Notes: generated from the letters alone by a model not told the origin. Shown: positions 25,562 to 35,848, numbered from the stretch's first letter. The stretch: 45,325 bases of DNA from Actinomycetota bacterium (GCA_026392215.1 JAPLCN010000202.1:1-45325), one strand, 5' to 3'. Program-made: numbers and translations.

Positions 25562-25590
25562 AATTTATTACAACGGAAACCATTTGTCAA
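25562..25590 (-). promoter_or_regulatory. Candidate promoter of the deoxy-sugar transporter operon
   Basis: On the minus strand, TTGACA (25590-25585) is followed after 17 bp by TAAATT (25567-25562; 4 of 6 consensus). The leader to the binding-protein ATG would be about 250 bases. The perfect -35 is the main support. Confidence 0.45.
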
Positions 25591-25606
25591 ATAATAATTA
25601 AATGTC

Positions 25607-25657
25607 ATTTAAAATTTAAAAGTGCACAGTTTTTTTAAGATTTAAAATTTAAAAGTG
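25607..25657. repeat. Two direct 18-bp repeats upstream of the transporter promoter
   Basis: ATTTAAAATTTAAAAGTG is present at 25607-25624 and 25640-25657, 33 bp apart (about three helical turns). The sites are followed by CACAGTT and AACTGTT respectively. They lie upstream of the candidate -35, so an activator-binding role is possible. Confidence 0.5.
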
Positions 25658-25773
25658 AACTGTTGCGCGGCTATAATTTAGAACCAATAATAAAAGAAGA
25701 GAAAGGTTTTAAATTATGCCTTAAGCTTTACAAAAAGTTCACTGATTCTTAAGGTGAAAGAACTGATAAGACT

Positions 25774-25881
25774 AATTAGTTTCTGGTGAACAATTCACTA
25801 AAGTTTAAAAAATTATAAAATTTTGAACTTATAAAACTGAAAAATTTACAAAAAAACTTAAATTAATCACCAATAACTATT
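25774..25881 (+). repeat. 109-bp inverted-terminus element, copy C
   Basis: Opposite orientation to copies A and B: it starts AATTAGTTTCTGGTGAACAA. The right terminus is slightly altered (AACTATT instead of AACTAATT). It ends at the stop codon of the M20 gene (stop 25882-25880), so here the other end of the element abuts a gene terminus. Confidence 0.85.
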
Positions 25882-27025
25882 ATATTATTTTATCAAGATT
25901 CAAGAATATGTCCTTATAGATATCAACGCTTTTAATTATATTATCTATAAACACATATTCATCTTTGGTATGTATAACTTCGGGAGTACCCGGCCCAAGA
26001 ATTACTACGGGAATGTTTAAATGTGTATTTAATACAGAACCGTCAGTTGCATATGAAAGTGCTATTTTTCTTTTCCCGGAAACATTTTTATCAACTATAC
26101 TTTTAAGCTGTACTGATACCTTGCTTTCAGGATTAATAAACGATGCATTAAGGCTGTCAATTACCCTGATTTCATATTCACTTTTTTTATAATCATCCGA
26201 AAGTATGGAACTGATTTTTCTCATAACATCCTGTATTGTTTCAGGTGGGGAAATTCTGATATCAAAGCCAGCCACGCAATCATCCTGCACAACATTGAAA
26301 GGGCCGGAAGCATGAATAAAGCCTATATTGATTGTGCTTTTTAGAAAAAATCTGTTGTTTTTTGTAAAAAGCTCCGGGTTAAGCACCCTTTGAATAAAGT
26401 TCATCTCCATAAGAATGGCATTTTTACCCTTGTCAGGAACAGAGCCATGGGCCTGTTTTCCCTTAAACCTTACCTCAAGCCATATCTGACCTTTCTGCCC
26501 TAACCCTAAATTCAGATTGGTCGGCTCTGCAATAAGCATTAATTTTGTTTTCTTAACTAAATCACTTTTTAAGAGGTACTGAGCTCCGGTTTTATTATTT
26601 TCTTCGTCACCAGTCAATGCTACCGCAATATCATATTTAGGCTTTATATTATTATCAGCAAGATATTTTAATGCAAATAATATGCTTATTATGCCGCTTT
26701 TCATATCTGAAGAGCCCAGGCCGAAAATTCTGCCGTCTTTAATTTCAGTGTTAATGCTCTTATCTTTATTAATCTTTACAGTTGAAATATCAATTGTATC
26801 AAGATGTCCGCATGCAAGCAGGTTTCTGGAAGAATTTTCTCCAGAAAATACTGCTATCAGGCTTTTCCTGTAATTTTCATGCTCAATTACATCAAAGCTT
26901 AATTTTGAACTGCTGAAAGTTTTTAAAATATAATCAGTAATTTTATCTTCAGCATGGGGGCCATTTCTTGAATCAATTTTTATAAGTTCAATAGTCTGAT
27001 TTAATATTTCTTCGTTATTATCCAT
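25880..27025 (-). CDS. M20-family metallopeptidase/deacylase (ArgE/DapE-like)
   Basis: A 381-residue di-zinc hydrolase. Motifs are LLACGHLDTIDIS (HxD), GLGSSDMKSGI (bridging Asp), TGDEENNKTG (catalytic Glu and ligand), LIAEPTNLN (Glu) and a C-terminal VIHTKDEYV (His). It is distantly related to the M20 gene at 8969-10264, so each sugar locus has one. It is 21 bp downstream of the fucose-isomerase-like gene and probably in its operon. The role may be removal of an N-acyl or peptide group from the imported compound. The ribosome binding site is weak. Confidence 0.85.
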   Translation of the reverse strand: MDNNEEILNQTIELIKIDSRNGPHAEDKITDYILKTFSSSKLSFDVIEHENYRKSLIAVFSGENSSRNLLACGHLDTIDISTVKINKDKSINTEIKDGRIFGLGSSDMKSGIISILFALKYLADNNIKPKYDIAVALTGDEENNKTGAQYLLKSDLVKKTKLMLIAEPTNLNLGLGQKGQIWLEVRFKGKQAHGSVPDKGKNAILMEMNFIQRVLNPELFTKNNRFFLKSTINIGFIHASGPFNVVQDDCVAGFDIRISPPETIQDVMRKISSILSDDYKKSEYEIRVIDSLNASFINPESKVSVQLKSIVDKNVSGKRKIALSYATDGSVLNTHLNIPVVILGPGTPEVIHTKDEYVFIDNIIKSVDIYKDIFLNLDKII

Positions 27026-27046
27026 AAATTTTCATTTTTTATTTTT

Positions 27047-28462
27047 TTAAACATAAAGATAATCTGCGTATGGCATTTTTCTAACTTTGTTAAGCCCAAG
27101 CCAGTATGCCATTTCTTCCAGATATATGCCTACATTTTCCATAACCATTGGATAATGGTGAGGAAGCCCGTTAAGAATCATTGTGTTTGCAAGGTCCATC
27201 ACTTTAATAGGCTCATTATATAATTTTAAATCATTTACCCAGCCCCGGCTGCCATTAAATGCTTTTTTATCTTCATCAAAGAACCTGCCTGTAAAGTAAT
27301 AAAATCCCTGGCCTTCATCAAAAAACCTGAATACTGTTACAGCTGACTTCTTAAAAATAATATCTGTTATCGGAGCACAGTTTTTAAGTGTTTCATCATA
27401 TTCTGCAAAATAATGCCTGTCACAAACACAGCCTCTGCCGTTTGCCATTTCTTTAGGAGCAGAACCGCAATGCCATAATAAAAGGGATTCGTCTTTTTCA
27501 TCGAATTTCGGGAGATCCATTACTGCAACTGGTTTATTTGTTAATGACCTTAAAATTATCATTGAAATTGTGCTTAAAACATCTGCTTCGCAGCCCCCTG
27601 GAAGCCCAATGGAGTTAAGCATCGAATTAACAAGGCAGCCTACCATTTCCTTATTGGGCATGAGTTTCGGCCAGCAGGAAAATGCAATGGCAGAGTAATT
27701 ATTTTCTGCGGCTATTTTCTTTATTGCAAGAAACATCTGGACAGAATACTTGATCTTATCTATAGAAGCTTTCCCGACCTTTACAACATCCATTAATTTT
27801 TTAAACTCCGCTTCGACTTCAGCTGAAGGGATTTTCTCTCCGAGAGCTATGATATCTTCAACCTCATAATCCCTTGATACATTCACCTTCAGGTTTTTAT
27901 ATATATCTCTGGGGTCTACAGTATGATTAATATGGCCGTCAGCAAGTTTTCCGATTTGAGCTACCCTCGCATTTTCAAGAGCTTTGATTGCTTTCAGGGC
28001 TTTAACGGTAATTTCAAATCTTGGTTTAAAATATTTTGAATCTATCCCGCCAAAAAACCATTTAATTTTTTTAGGATTTCCTCTGAAGTTATTTTTAGCG
28101 ATGCCTGCATTTTGAGATAAATTTACAAGAGAAGCTAGCGGCATGGGACCTTCTTCACGAAGCTCTTCAATTGCCCACAGTCCAAAATGCGCTCTTGCCT
28201 TCATTATTTCAAAGATAAAATCTCCTATTATATATGAAGGATGAAATAACAAACAAAAATCAACATTTTTATCATCAAGTTCTTTCCTAACTGCTTCAGC
28301 CTGTCCCATCGAAGAAATAACTGTATTAATATTTATAAGCTCAAAATCCATTTCAGAAGCCATCTTAGCCAGCTCGCCCTGATATTTTTCAAAAGATTTA
28401 AGGCCTTCAGTAGAAAATCCAACCATAAAACCAGCCACAAAACCTATTTTTAACTTCGCCAT
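27047..28462 (-). CDS. L-fucose/L-arabinose isomerase-family protein
   Basis: A 471-residue cytoplasmic isomerase-like protein with AAAGGAG before its ATG. The N-terminal KIGFVAGFMVGFSTEGLK and middle FCLLFHPSYIIGDFIFE belong to the Rossmann-like part. The C-terminal half has AIAFSCWPKLMPNKEM, GLPGGCEADVLSTISMIIL and SLLLWHCGSAPKEM, a pattern seen in the L-fucose isomerase C-terminal family with Glu and Asp metal ligands. It heads the minus-strand deoxy-sugar locus. It probably supplies the ketose for the rhamnulokinase-type kinase, but substrate is not proven. It is only distantly similar to the protein at 3332-4699. Confidence 0.75.
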   Translation of the reverse strand: MAKLKIGFVAGFMVGFSTEGLKSFEKYQGELAKMASEMDFELININTVISSMGQAEAVRKELDDKNVDFCLLFHPSYIIGDFIFEIMKARAHFGLWAIEELREEGPMPLASLVNLSQNAGIAKNNFRGNPKKIKWFFGGIDSKYFKPRFEITVKALKAIKALENARVAQIGKLADGHINHTVDPRDIYKNLKVNVSRDYEVEDIIALGEKIPSAEVEAEFKKLMDVVKVGKASIDKIKYSVQMFLAIKKIAAENNYSAIAFSCWPKLMPNKEMVGCLVNSMLNSIGLPGGCEADVLSTISMIILRSLTNKPVAVMDLPKFDEKDESLLLWHCGSAPKEMANGRGCVCDRHYFAEYDETLKNCAPITDIIFKKSAVTVFRFFDEGQGFYYFTGRFFDEDKKAFNGSRGWVNDLKLYNEPIKVMDLANTMILNGLPHHYPMVMENVGIYLEEMAYWLGLNKVRKMPYADYLYV

Positions 28463-28668
28463 ATCAACTCCTTTATTATGGTTATTTATTTTATGAGGTT
28501 TTATTTTTATAAAATGTTTATTTTGTTTATTTTCTTAAAATGAAAATAAAAATACAAACCTAAAATCTTGTATATTTCCTGAAACTAAGCAATTAAATTA
28601 TATTATAAGAATTTTGCTTTTTTGCAAATTTTTTCTAATATTTAAATTTCTTCTTTTAGCTGCCTGTT

Positions 28669-30966
28669 TTAAATAATTTTTTTTATAGGAGCTATGCTTG
28701 CGAGAATTTTTTTTAGCCCAACAGACTTGAATACAACATCAAGCTCAAGGTCATCAGATGATTTTTTTATCCTCAAAATTTCACCGCTCCCCCATAGCTT
28801 GTGTTCTATCAGGCCTCCTACCTTAAAACTTAAGAAATCTTTTTCTTTTTCAAAACCGGAGCCAGCGGATTTATCATATCCTTTTTGTTTTCCGGAAAAG
28901 ATATCAATGCTTCTTTTTGTTAATCCGGAGCTGCCTTCAGCCTGATTTTTACGGGACTGAAAATCTAAATAATTATTTGAAGCTAAGTTGCCTGAAGAAT
29001 ATAAAAGAGACTGGCTTTTATTTTCATCAATAAAAAGCTCATCTGGAATCTCGCCAATAAATCTTGAAATCAGCCTCTCACGCTGGTCGCCATAAATATA
29101 ATGCAGGATAGAAGAAGTTAAAAATACTTTTTCTTTTGCTCTTGTTATGCCGACATAGCAAAGCCTTCTTTCTTCTTCTATCTCATCATAATCTCCGGTA
29201 ATGCTTCTAACGTGAGGAAAAATTCCTTCTTCCAGACCTACAATAAATACCACTGGAAATTCCAGCCCTTTAGCGTTATGAAGAGTCATTAATGTTACGG
29301 TATCTGCATTTTCATCATAATTATCTATTTCAGAAACAAGAGATATTTCCTGCAGAAAACCATGAAGGCTTAATTTGGCATTATCCTCTGCCAGGTTATG
29401 GCTTTCCTCGAATTCTTTTACAACTGTCAGGAATTCTTTTAAGTTATCAATCCTGTTTAAGGATTCAATTGTGTTTTCAAGAGCAAGTTCTTTCAGATAA
29501 GAAGTCTGCTCCCAAAGCTCCTCTATTGACTCATAAATGCTATGGTCGTTCAGATAATCCCTTAAATGATCCATTGTGCTGATAAAATCCTTTATTTTTT
29601 GTCTTGTTGAAGGGTTTACCGTATTTATTTTTTCAATATCATAAAATGCTTCGCAAAAAGTGATACTGGCGGCTTGAGAATATTTTTCAATATGCGAAAT
29701 AGTTGTACTGCCTATACCCCTTGCCGGAACATTGACAACTCTCATCAGGCTTACGACATCTTTAGGATTTGAAGTCAGCTTTAAATATGCCAGCATATCT
29801 TTTATTTCTTTTCTATCATAAAACTTCAGTCCGCCAAAAATACGATATGGGACACTTTCTCTGATAAAAATTTCCTCAATCGCTCTTGACTGAGCATTTG
29901 TCCTGTAGAAAACAGCAAAATCCTTAAAGCTCTTTTTACCATCAGCAGCAATAAAATCCCTTATTTTTCTGGCTATGAATTTAGATTCTTCCTGTTCGTT
30001 TTTAGCCCTGAATTTTGAAATTAATTCTCCCGTCTTGTTTTCTGTCCATAATCTCTTTTTGCTTCTTGAGTAATTATTTTTAATAAGTGCGTTGGCAGCA
30101 TCTAAAATATGCTCCGTTGAGCGGTAGTTCTGCTCAAGTTTTATTATCATTGTATCAGAAAAATTCTTATCAAAATTTATAATGTTTGATACTTCTGCAC
30201 CTCTCCAGCTATAAATGCTCTGGTCATCATCTCCTACTACAAATATCTTGTTTCCCCCGCTATATAAAAGAAGGATTATTTCATTTTGTACAAGATTGGT
30301 ATCCTGAAATTCATCAACAAGTATATATTGAAACTGATTCTGGTATTTCTCCCTTGCATCGGGGTAAAGCTTAAGCAGGTTAACGGTTAAAAGCAGCAGA
30401 TCATCAAAATCAAGCGCATTTGCCTTATGCAGCTCATTTTGATAAATGGGGAAAATATTTGCAACAATTTTCTCAAACGGATCAAAAGCTTTTTTTGAAA
30501 AAATATCACAATCCTTTAATTTGTTTTTTGCTGAACTTATAGTTTCCTGGACAGATTTCGGAGAAACCATTTTCACATCATAACCTGCATCAGCAACACA
30601 CCTGGAAATTAGCTTCAAGGAATCATCACTATCATATATTACGAATTTTTCACTGTAACCAAGTCTTGAAATCTCTCTTCTTAGAAGGCGGGCGCAAAAA
30701 GAATGGAAAGTTGAAACCCACATGTACTGCCCGACTTTACCAACGAGACTTATGACCCTTTTTTTCATTTCGTTAGCAGCTTTATTTGTAAATGTTATTG
30801 CCAGGATTTTAAAAGGGTCTGTACCTTTTTCTTTTATAAGATATGCAATTTTATAGGTGAGAACACGGGTTTTCCCGCTGCCGGCCCCCGCAAAAATCAA
30901 AAGTGAGTTCTCGCTATTTAATACAGCCTTTAGCTGCTGAGGATTTAATTCTTTTTCCAGTTCCAA
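28669..30966 (-). CDS. pcrA: ATP-dependent DNA helicase PcrA/UvrD
   Basis: A 765-residue superfamily-1A helicase acting in repair and replication-restart. Motifs in order: Q-motif LNPQQLKAV, Walker A FAGAGSGKTR (about residue 27), Ia ITFTNKAANEMK, Walker B LVDEFQDTN, III GDDDQSIYSWRGAE, IV LEQNYRST, V TLHNAKGLEFPVVFIVG and VI RRLCYVGITRAKE. The C-terminal about 110 residues carry the Tudor-like part (KVGGLIEHKLWGSGEIL). Start is probably TTG at 30966 with AAAGG about 11 bases upstream; no in-frame ATG is nearby. Confidence 0.96.
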   Translation of the reverse strand: MELEKELNPQQLKAVLNSENSLLIFAGAGSGKTRVLTYKIAYLIKEKGTDPFKILAITFTNKAANEMKKRVISLVGKVGQYMWVSTFHSFCARLLRREISRLGYSEKFVIYDSDDSLKLISRCVADAGYDVKMVSPKSVQETISSAKNKLKDCDIFSKKAFDPFEKIVANIFPIYQNELHKANALDFDDLLLLTVNLLKLYPDAREKYQNQFQYILVDEFQDTNLVQNEIILLLYSGGNKIFVVGDDDQSIYSWRGAEVSNIINFDKNFSDTMIIKLEQNYRSTEHILDAANALIKNNYSRSKKRLWTENKTGELISKFRAKNEQEESKFIARKIRDFIAADGKKSFKDFAVFYRTNAQSRAIEEIFIRESVPYRIFGGLKFYDRKEIKDMLAYLKLTSNPKDVVSLMRVVNVPARGIGSTTISHIEKYSQAASITFCEAFYDIEKINTVNPSTRQKIKDFISTMDHLRDYLNDHSIYESIEELWEQTSYLKELALENTIESLNRIDNLKEFLTVVKEFEESHNLAEDNAKLSLHGFLQEISLVSEIDNYDENADTVTLMTLHNAKGLEFPVVFIVGLEEGIFPHVRSITGDYDEIEEERRLCYVGITRAKEKVFLTSSILHYIYGDQRERLISRFIGEIPDELFIDENKSQSLLYSSGNLASNNYLDFQSRKNQAEGSSGLTKRSIDIFSGKQKGYDKSAGSGFEKEKDFLSFKVGGLIEHKLWGSGEILRIKKSSDDLELDVVFKSVGLKKILASIAPIKKII

Positions 30967-31035
30967 TATAAACCATGCCTTTACCTATCAAGTTATTTTT
31001 TGAGTTTTACTTAAAAAAAATTTTTTAAGTATTGT

Positions 31036-31962
31036 CTATCTGATTTTTTTCCCAAGCAACGAGGCAATGCCGGAAACCTGATGAAGCATTTCATGCGTTT
31101 GCTTTGTGTCCAATGCCTGCTGGCCATCGCATAATGCTTGCTCCGGCTGATTATGAATTTCAACAATAAGGCCGTCAGCACCAACAGCAATAGCAGCCCT
31201 GCTCATGGGGATAACAAGATCGCTTTGCCCCACAGCATGAGAGGGGTCGATAATTATGGGAAGCCTGCTTAATTTCTTTATTACAGGAACTGCAGACAAA
31301 TCTAAAGTAAATCTGGTATATGTCTCAAAGGTCCTTATGCCTCTTTCGCAAAGAATTAACTCCACGTCGCCTTTTGAAGTTATATATTCTGCTGCCAGCA
31401 GCCATTCCTTAATGGTTGCAGCCCAGCCCCTTTTTAATATGACTTTTTTATTATATTTGTTTGCAACAATACCCACTTTTTTAAGTAATGCAAAATTAGA
31501 CATGTTTCTCGTTCCGATTTGTAAAATATCAGCATATTTTGCAACTTCTTCTACTGTTTCGGCATCAGTTACCTCGGTTGTCGTGTAAAGCCCGTATTTA
31601 TCTCCAATTTCCTTCAGAATTTCAAGGCCCTGATGTTCAAGTCCCTGAAAACTGTAAGGGGAAGTTCTTGGTTTGTAAGCTCCGGCTCTTAAAAAATTCA
31701 GACCTGACTCTTTTACAATCTTAGCAATAGTGTCAAGCTGTTCCCTGCTCTCGATTGCACATGGGCCTGCAATAACTGTCACATAACCGTCTTCAATCAA
31801 CCTTATATCTTTATTTTTTGCGCTTTTTACGGCTTTGACTTCACGTAAGCTTATTTCTGAATTATCTTTCCCGGAGGCTTTTACTCCAGCTGTTTGATGA
31901 ACGCTATCCGGAGAAACTTCGCAGCCTAATTTAATTCCTGAATTTTTAATTTTATCATCCAT
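31036..31962 (-). CDS. aroF: 3-deoxy-7-phosphoheptulonate (DAHP) synthase, type I-beta
   Basis: First enzyme of the shikimate pathway (phosphoenolpyruvate plus erythrose-4-phosphate), 308 residues. Signatures: [80 protein letters not shown] and [24 protein letters not shown]. The N-terminal about 60 residues precede the barrel but do not look like the usual ferredoxin-like regulatory domain. The ATG at 31962 was chosen over a TTG at 31983. It follows the chorismate mutase gene by 43 bp; the two form an aromatic-biosynthesis pair. Confidence 0.93.
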   Translation of the reverse strand: MDDKIKNSGIKLGCEVSPDSVHQTAGVKASGKDNSEISLREVKAVKSAKNKDIRLIEDGYVTVIAGPCAIESREQLDTIAKIVKESGLNFLRAGAYKPRTSPYSFQGLEHQGLEILKEIGDKYGLYTTTEVTDAETVEEVAKYADILQIGTRNMSNFALLKKVGIVANKYNKKVILKRGWAATIKEWLLAAEYITSKGDVELILCERGIRTFETYTRFTLDLSAVPVIKKLSRLPIIIDPSHAVGQSDLVIPMSRAAIAVGADGLIVEIHNQPEQALCDGQQALDTKQTHEMLHQVSGIASLLGKKIR

Positions 31963-32005
31963 AATTAATAAAAATCCCAACAATATTATTTTTTACAATT
32001 TGAAC

Positions 32006-32290
32006 TCAAAGGTCTTCTCCTCTTTCAAGAATCTGGACGTTTCTTAAAATGCTTTCAAAAATCTGAATTATATTATCGTTATATAAAGGGCCTTTATTAT
32101 ACTTTGCAATGTTGTCTAAAAGCTCCTCTTCTCTTCTTGCATCATATAATGGCAAGTCATTCTTTTTTTTCAGCCTCTTTATTTCAAGGACAATTCTTGC
32201 CCTCTCATTTAAGTTATCAACAATTTCTTTATCTATTCTGTTAATTTCATCTCTATATTTTATTATCTTTTCTTTAAAGTCCGTATCCAT
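32006..32290 (-). CDS. Chorismate mutase, AroQ type
   Basis: A 94-residue all-helical chorismate mutase (chorismate to prephenate). Helix 1 carries YRDEINRIDKEIVDNLNER, followed by RIVLEIKRLKKKNDLPLYDARREEEL. The Arg, Lys, Asp/Arg and Glu positions expected for the AroQ active site are present. The ATG at 32290 has GGGGAG eight bases before it; a GTG directly upstream is less likely. Upstream in the DAHP synthase transcription unit, it may form a complex with, or confer regulation on, DAHP synthase, as happens in other bacteria. Confidence 0.88.
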   Translation of the reverse strand: MDTDFKEKIIKYRDEINRIDKEIVDNLNERARIVLEIKRLKKKNDLPLYDARREEELLDNIAKYNKGPLYNDNIIQIFESILRNVQILERGEDL

Positions 32291-32448
32291 CACACTTGCT
32301 CCCCTTTTATATATTCTTAATATTTGACTGCCTGTTTTGTATTTATTTAAATAAACCTGATCTAAACAATTTTTATAATTTACCTAAAATAATAAATTTC
32401 ATTTTTAGAACTAATTACTTAAGTCCAGATATATTAAATAATCTTTAT

Positions 32449-33993
32449 TTATTCCCACTCTATCGTACTTGGCGGTTTGGAGCTTATATCATATACTACT
32501 CTATTGACTCCTTCAACTTCATTTATTATTCTGCATGAAAGCTTTTCAAGGACTTTATAAGGCAGCCTTACCCAGTCTGCTGTCATAGCATCTTCGCTCG
32601 TAACCGCCCTTACAACAATAGGATAGTCATAGGTCCTTTCATCGCCCATTACTCCGACACTCTTTATTGCCGGCAGTACTGCAAATGACTGCCATATCTT
32701 ATTATAAAGGCCGGCCCTTTTTATTTCTTCAATAACAATAAAATCTGCTCTTTGCAATATTTCCAGCCTTCTTTCTGTAACTTCTCCGATTATCCTTATT
32801 GCAAGGCCAGGTCCGGGAAAGGGCTGCCTTAAAACAATTTCTTCAGGAAGGCCAAGTTCAATTCCCAGCACCCTTACTTCATCCTTAAAAAGCATCCTTA
32901 AAGGCTCAATCAGTTTAAGCGCCATATCATCGGGAAGCCCGCCGACATTATGATGAGACTTGATTTTTGCTGCATTTTTCGTACCGCTTTCAATAACATC
33001 AGAATATAAAGTGCCCTGAACAAGAAAATCAGCACCCTTTATTTTTTTTGCCTCTTCTTCAAATATCCTTATAAATTCGGTGCCAATTATTTTTCTTTTT
33101 TGTTCAGGTTCGGTAACACCTTTAAGCTTAGATAAAAACCTTTCCTGCGCTTTAATCACAACAAGATTGATTTTAAAGTTTTCCTTAAATGTTTTTTCAA
33201 CCTGCATAGCTTCACCGCTTCTTAACATGCCATGGTCAACAAAAATACAGGTTAGCCTCTCTCCGACTGCCTTATTTACAAGTATTGCTGCGACTGATGA
33301 ATCAACGCCACCGCTTAATGCACCTATTACCTTCCCGCCTTTTGATTTTTCCCTTATCTCATTTACTTCTTTTTCTATGATGGATACCGTGGTCCAGGCA
33401 GGGGAACACTCGCATATCTTAAACAGAAAATTTTTCAGGATATCCATGCCTGATGGAGTATGAATTACTTCCGGATGAAACTGGATTCCGTAAATTTTTT
33501 TAAAAGGTTCTTCAATTCCTGCAATCGGGAGATTTGCTGTAGATGCAATTATCTTAAAAAAAGGAGGAAGTGAAGAAACGCTGTCCCGGTGGCTCATCCA
33601 GCAGGTTTCTACAGATTGAAGCCCGTCAAATAAAAAAGAGTTTGTGTCAATGTTAACTTTTGTTTTTCCATATTCATTAGTCCTGCTGCTTGCTACATCT
33701 CCATCCATAAGATATGCAATCAACTGCATGCCGTAACAAATGCCAAGTACAGGTATTCCAAGTTTAAAAAGTTCCTTATCAACAACATATTTTTTCTCAT
33801 TTGCACTGATACTATATGGGGAGCCTGAAAGGATTATCCCTTTAGGATTTTTTGCCTTTATTTTCTCAAACGGCGTATCGTAAGGAACAAGCTCACTGAA
33901 TACTCTAAGCTCCCTGACCCGCCTGGCAATCAACTGGCTATACTGGCCGCCAAAATCAAGAACAATAATATTTTCTATGTTGCTGTTTTTCAT
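32449..33993 (-). CDS. guaA: GMP synthase (glutamine-hydrolysing)
   Basis: Converts XMP to GMP, 514 residues, full length. The N-terminal class-I glutamine amidotransferase domain has [19 protein letters not shown], the nucleophile Cys in LGICYGMQL, and [11 protein letters not shown]. The ATP-pyrophosphatase domain starts with the P-loop [13 protein letters not shown], and the C-terminal dimer domain ends with [20 protein letters not shown]. It is 43 bp downstream of the GuaB3-type gene, giving a purine pair. Confidence 0.97.
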   Translation of the reverse strand: MKNSNIENIIVLDFGGQYSQLIARRVRELRVFSELVPYDTPFEKIKAKNPKGIILSGSPYSISANEKKYVVDKELFKLGIPVLGICYGMQLIAYLMDGDVASSRTNEYGKTKVNIDTNSFLFDGLQSVETCWMSHRDSVSSLPPFFKIIASTANLPIAGIEEPFKKIYGIQFHPEVIHTPSGMDILKNFLFKICECSPAWTTVSIIEKEVNEIREKSKGGKVIGALSGGVDSSVAAILVNKAVGERLTCIFVDHGMLRSGEAMQVEKTFKENFKINLVVIKAQERFLSKLKGVTEPEQKRKIIGTEFIRIFEEEAKKIKGADFLVQGTLYSDVIESGTKNAAKIKSHHNVGGLPDDMALKLIEPLRMLFKDEVRVLGIELGLPEEIVLRQPFPGPGLAIRIIGEVTERRLEILQRADFIVIEEIKRAGLYNKIWQSFAVLPAIKSVGVMGDERTYDYPIVVRAVTSEDAMTADWVRLPYKVLEKLSCRIINEVEGVNRVVYDISSKPPSTIEWE

Positions 33994-34036
33994 ATTGATT
34001 TATTCTTTTTTTTTAGTTTTATAAAATTTTAATATT

Positions 34037-35194
34037 TTAACCCATTCCAACTTTTTGAGCACGCTGTTCAACTTTTCCTTCAGTTTTAATTGCAGGTGCT
34101 ATCATTACTTCCGCTTTTTGAAATTCCTTGATATTTTCATAACCGCATGTTGCCATTGACGTCCTTAAAGCGCCGAAAAGATTCAGTGTTCCATTATTTT
34201 CATGAGCAGGCCCTACAAGAATTTCCCTTAAAGTTCCAACCGCTTCGGTTTTTATCCTTGTTCCTCTTGGAAGTTCAGGATGGAATGTAGCCATGCCCCA
34301 GTGATAACCTCTTCCCGGTGCTTCTTTTGCTTTTGAAATCGGGCTTCCAATCATTACAAGATCCGCTCCGCATGCAACAGCCTTGGCAATATCTCCGCCT
34401 GTTCTCATGCCGCCATCAGCAATTACAAAACAATACTTGCCGGTTTCTTCAAGATGCCTGCTTCTTGCTGCTGCAGCATCAGAAATTGCTGTAGCCATTG
34501 GGACACCAATTCCCAGAACCTGCCTTGTTGTGCAAGCTGCTCCTGGGCCAACTCCAACAAGAACTCCAATTGCGCCTGTTCTCATTAAATGTAGAGCTGT
34601 AGAATAAGAAGCTACTCCTCCGACTATTACAGGAATAGGACATTCAGGAATAAATTTCTTTAAGTCCAGCGGAACGATTGTTTTGCTTACATGCTCTGCG
34701 CTTACAACAGTGCCCTGGATTACAAGTATGTCAAGACCTGCATCTATAGCTATTTTATAATATTTTTCTACTCTTTGAGGTGTAAGCGAGGCACAGGTAA
34801 TAACTCCGCCTGCTTTAATTTCTTTAATTCTTTTTGCAATTAATTCATCTTTGATTGGTTCTTCATAAATTTTCTGCATTTTTCTGGTTGCTTCTTCTTT
34901 TGAGAAACCTGCAATTCTTTCCAGTATTTCATCAGGATTATCATATCTGGTCTGCAAACCTTCAAGATTTAATACAGCCAGCCCGCCAATTTTGCCCATT
35001 TCAATTGCCAGTTTTACATCTACTACGCCATCCATGGCTGATGCAAGGCATGGGACTTCAAATTTAAATTTATCTATTTGAACAGATATATCTATATCTT
35101 CAGGATCTCGTGTCCTTCTGCTGGGAACAATTGTAATTTCATCAAAGCCATAAGCTCTGCGGCCCATCTTACCCTTTCCAATTTCTACTTCCAT
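34037..35194 (-). CDS. IMP dehydrogenase-family protein, GuaB3 type (no CBS domains)
   Basis: A 385-residue IMPDH/GMPR-fold protein. It begins VEIGKGKMGRRAYGFDEI, a hallmark of the GuaB3 group found chiefly in Actinobacteria and cyanobacteria. The CBS pair of classical IMPDH is absent. The catalytic Cys loop reads GVGPGAACTTRQVLGIG and is followed by VIADGGMRTGGDIAKAVACGADLVMIG. It is directly next to guaA, supporting a role in purine nucleotide conversion (IMP dehydrogenase or GMP reductase). The ATG follows the plsY stop codon with no gap. No separate GuaB is seen in the window. Confidence 0.9.
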   Translation of the reverse strand: MEVEIGKGKMGRRAYGFDEITIVPSRRTRDPEDIDISVQIDKFKFEVPCLASAMDGVVDVKLAIEMGKIGGLAVLNLEGLQTRYDNPDEILERIAGFSKEEATRKMQKIYEEPIKDELIAKRIKEIKAGGVITCASLTPQRVEKYYKIAIDAGLDILVIQGTVVSAEHVSKTIVPLDLKKFIPECPIPVIVGGVASYSTALHLMRTGAIGVLVGVGPGAACTTRQVLGIGVPMATAISDAAAARSRHLEETGKYCFVIADGGMRTGGDIAKAVACGADLVMIGSPISKAKEAPGRGYHWGMATFHPELPRGTRIKTEAVGTLREILVGPAHENNGTLNLFGALRTSMATCGYENIKEFQKAEVMIAPAIKTEGKVEQRAQKVGMG

Positions 35195-35848
35195 TTATTC
35201 CTCTTTCTTTTTTCTTAAAATTTTTTTTTCTTCACCCTTAAATAATCTTTTAATATTTTCTCTATGCGCAATTAAAACAATAATTGACCATATAACTGCT
35301 GCTATAATTACATATTTATCATACCTGGAGATAAAAAACATCATAGGGCTGACTATTGCTGCAAAAATGGAGCCCAGCGACATTATCCTGGTAATAAAAA
35401 AAATTATAAGGACAGTCAGCACAATTACAAATGCCGGAACCAACCTTAAAATCAGATTTGCTCCTGAAAAAGGTAGAACGCATGTTGCAATAATCACCCC
35501 GCCAACAGCTGAAACCCCTTTCCCTCCCTTAAATTTTAAAAAAACAGGGAAAACATGCCCGATTAATACTGAAACTGAAGTAATAATATATAAAATATAA
35601 CTTGCCGGGAAAAATAAATAAACAAGAAGAACCGGAATAAATCCCTTTAATATATCAACTATTATTGTCAGGGTGCCAAGTCCGGGCCCGGCAGATCTTA
35701 AAACATTTGTTCCGCCAACATTCCCACTTCCATGGTTTCTGATGTCATCTCCCCTACGGGCTTTAAAAATTATAAAAGCAGTTGGAAAAGAGCCAAACAA
35801 ATAGGCAAAAACCACAAGTAAGATTTTAAATAATAAATTAACAGTCAT
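35195..35848 (-). CDS. plsY: Glycerol-3-phosphate acyltransferase PlsY
   Basis: Membrane enzyme of phospholipid synthesis that transfers an acyl group from acyl-phosphate to glycerol-3-phosphate, 217 residues. It has about five hydrophobic segments, SGNVGGTNVLRSAG (conserved glycine/asparagine motif), KFKGGKGVSAVGG (acyl-phosphate binding) and LIAHRENIKRL in the C-terminal loop. The charged Lys-rich tail ends immediately before the GuaB3-type start. No plsX is seen nearby. Confidence 0.93.
   Translation of the reverse strand: MTVNLLFKILLVVFAYLFGSFPTAFIIFKARRGDDIRNHGSGNVGGTNVLRSAGPGLGTLTIIVDILKGFIPVLLVYLFFPASYILYIITSVSVLIGHVFPVFLKFKGGKGVSAVGGVIIATCVLPFSGANLILRLVPAFVIVLTVLIIFFITRIMSLGSIFAAIVSPMMFFISRYDKYVIIAAVIWSIIVLIAHRENIKRLFKGEEKKILRKKKEE

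Larger units (their letters stand above)
25303..25879. other. 577-bp regulatory intergenic region upstream of the deoxy-sugar transporter operon
   Basis: There is no credible gene. The region holds, from left to right, an AAGGAGG-like purine-rich stretch near 25395, two A6CG(A)T6 palindromes, a candidate promoter, two 18-bp direct repeats and element copy C. Base composition is strongly AT-rich throughout. Confidence 0.6.
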
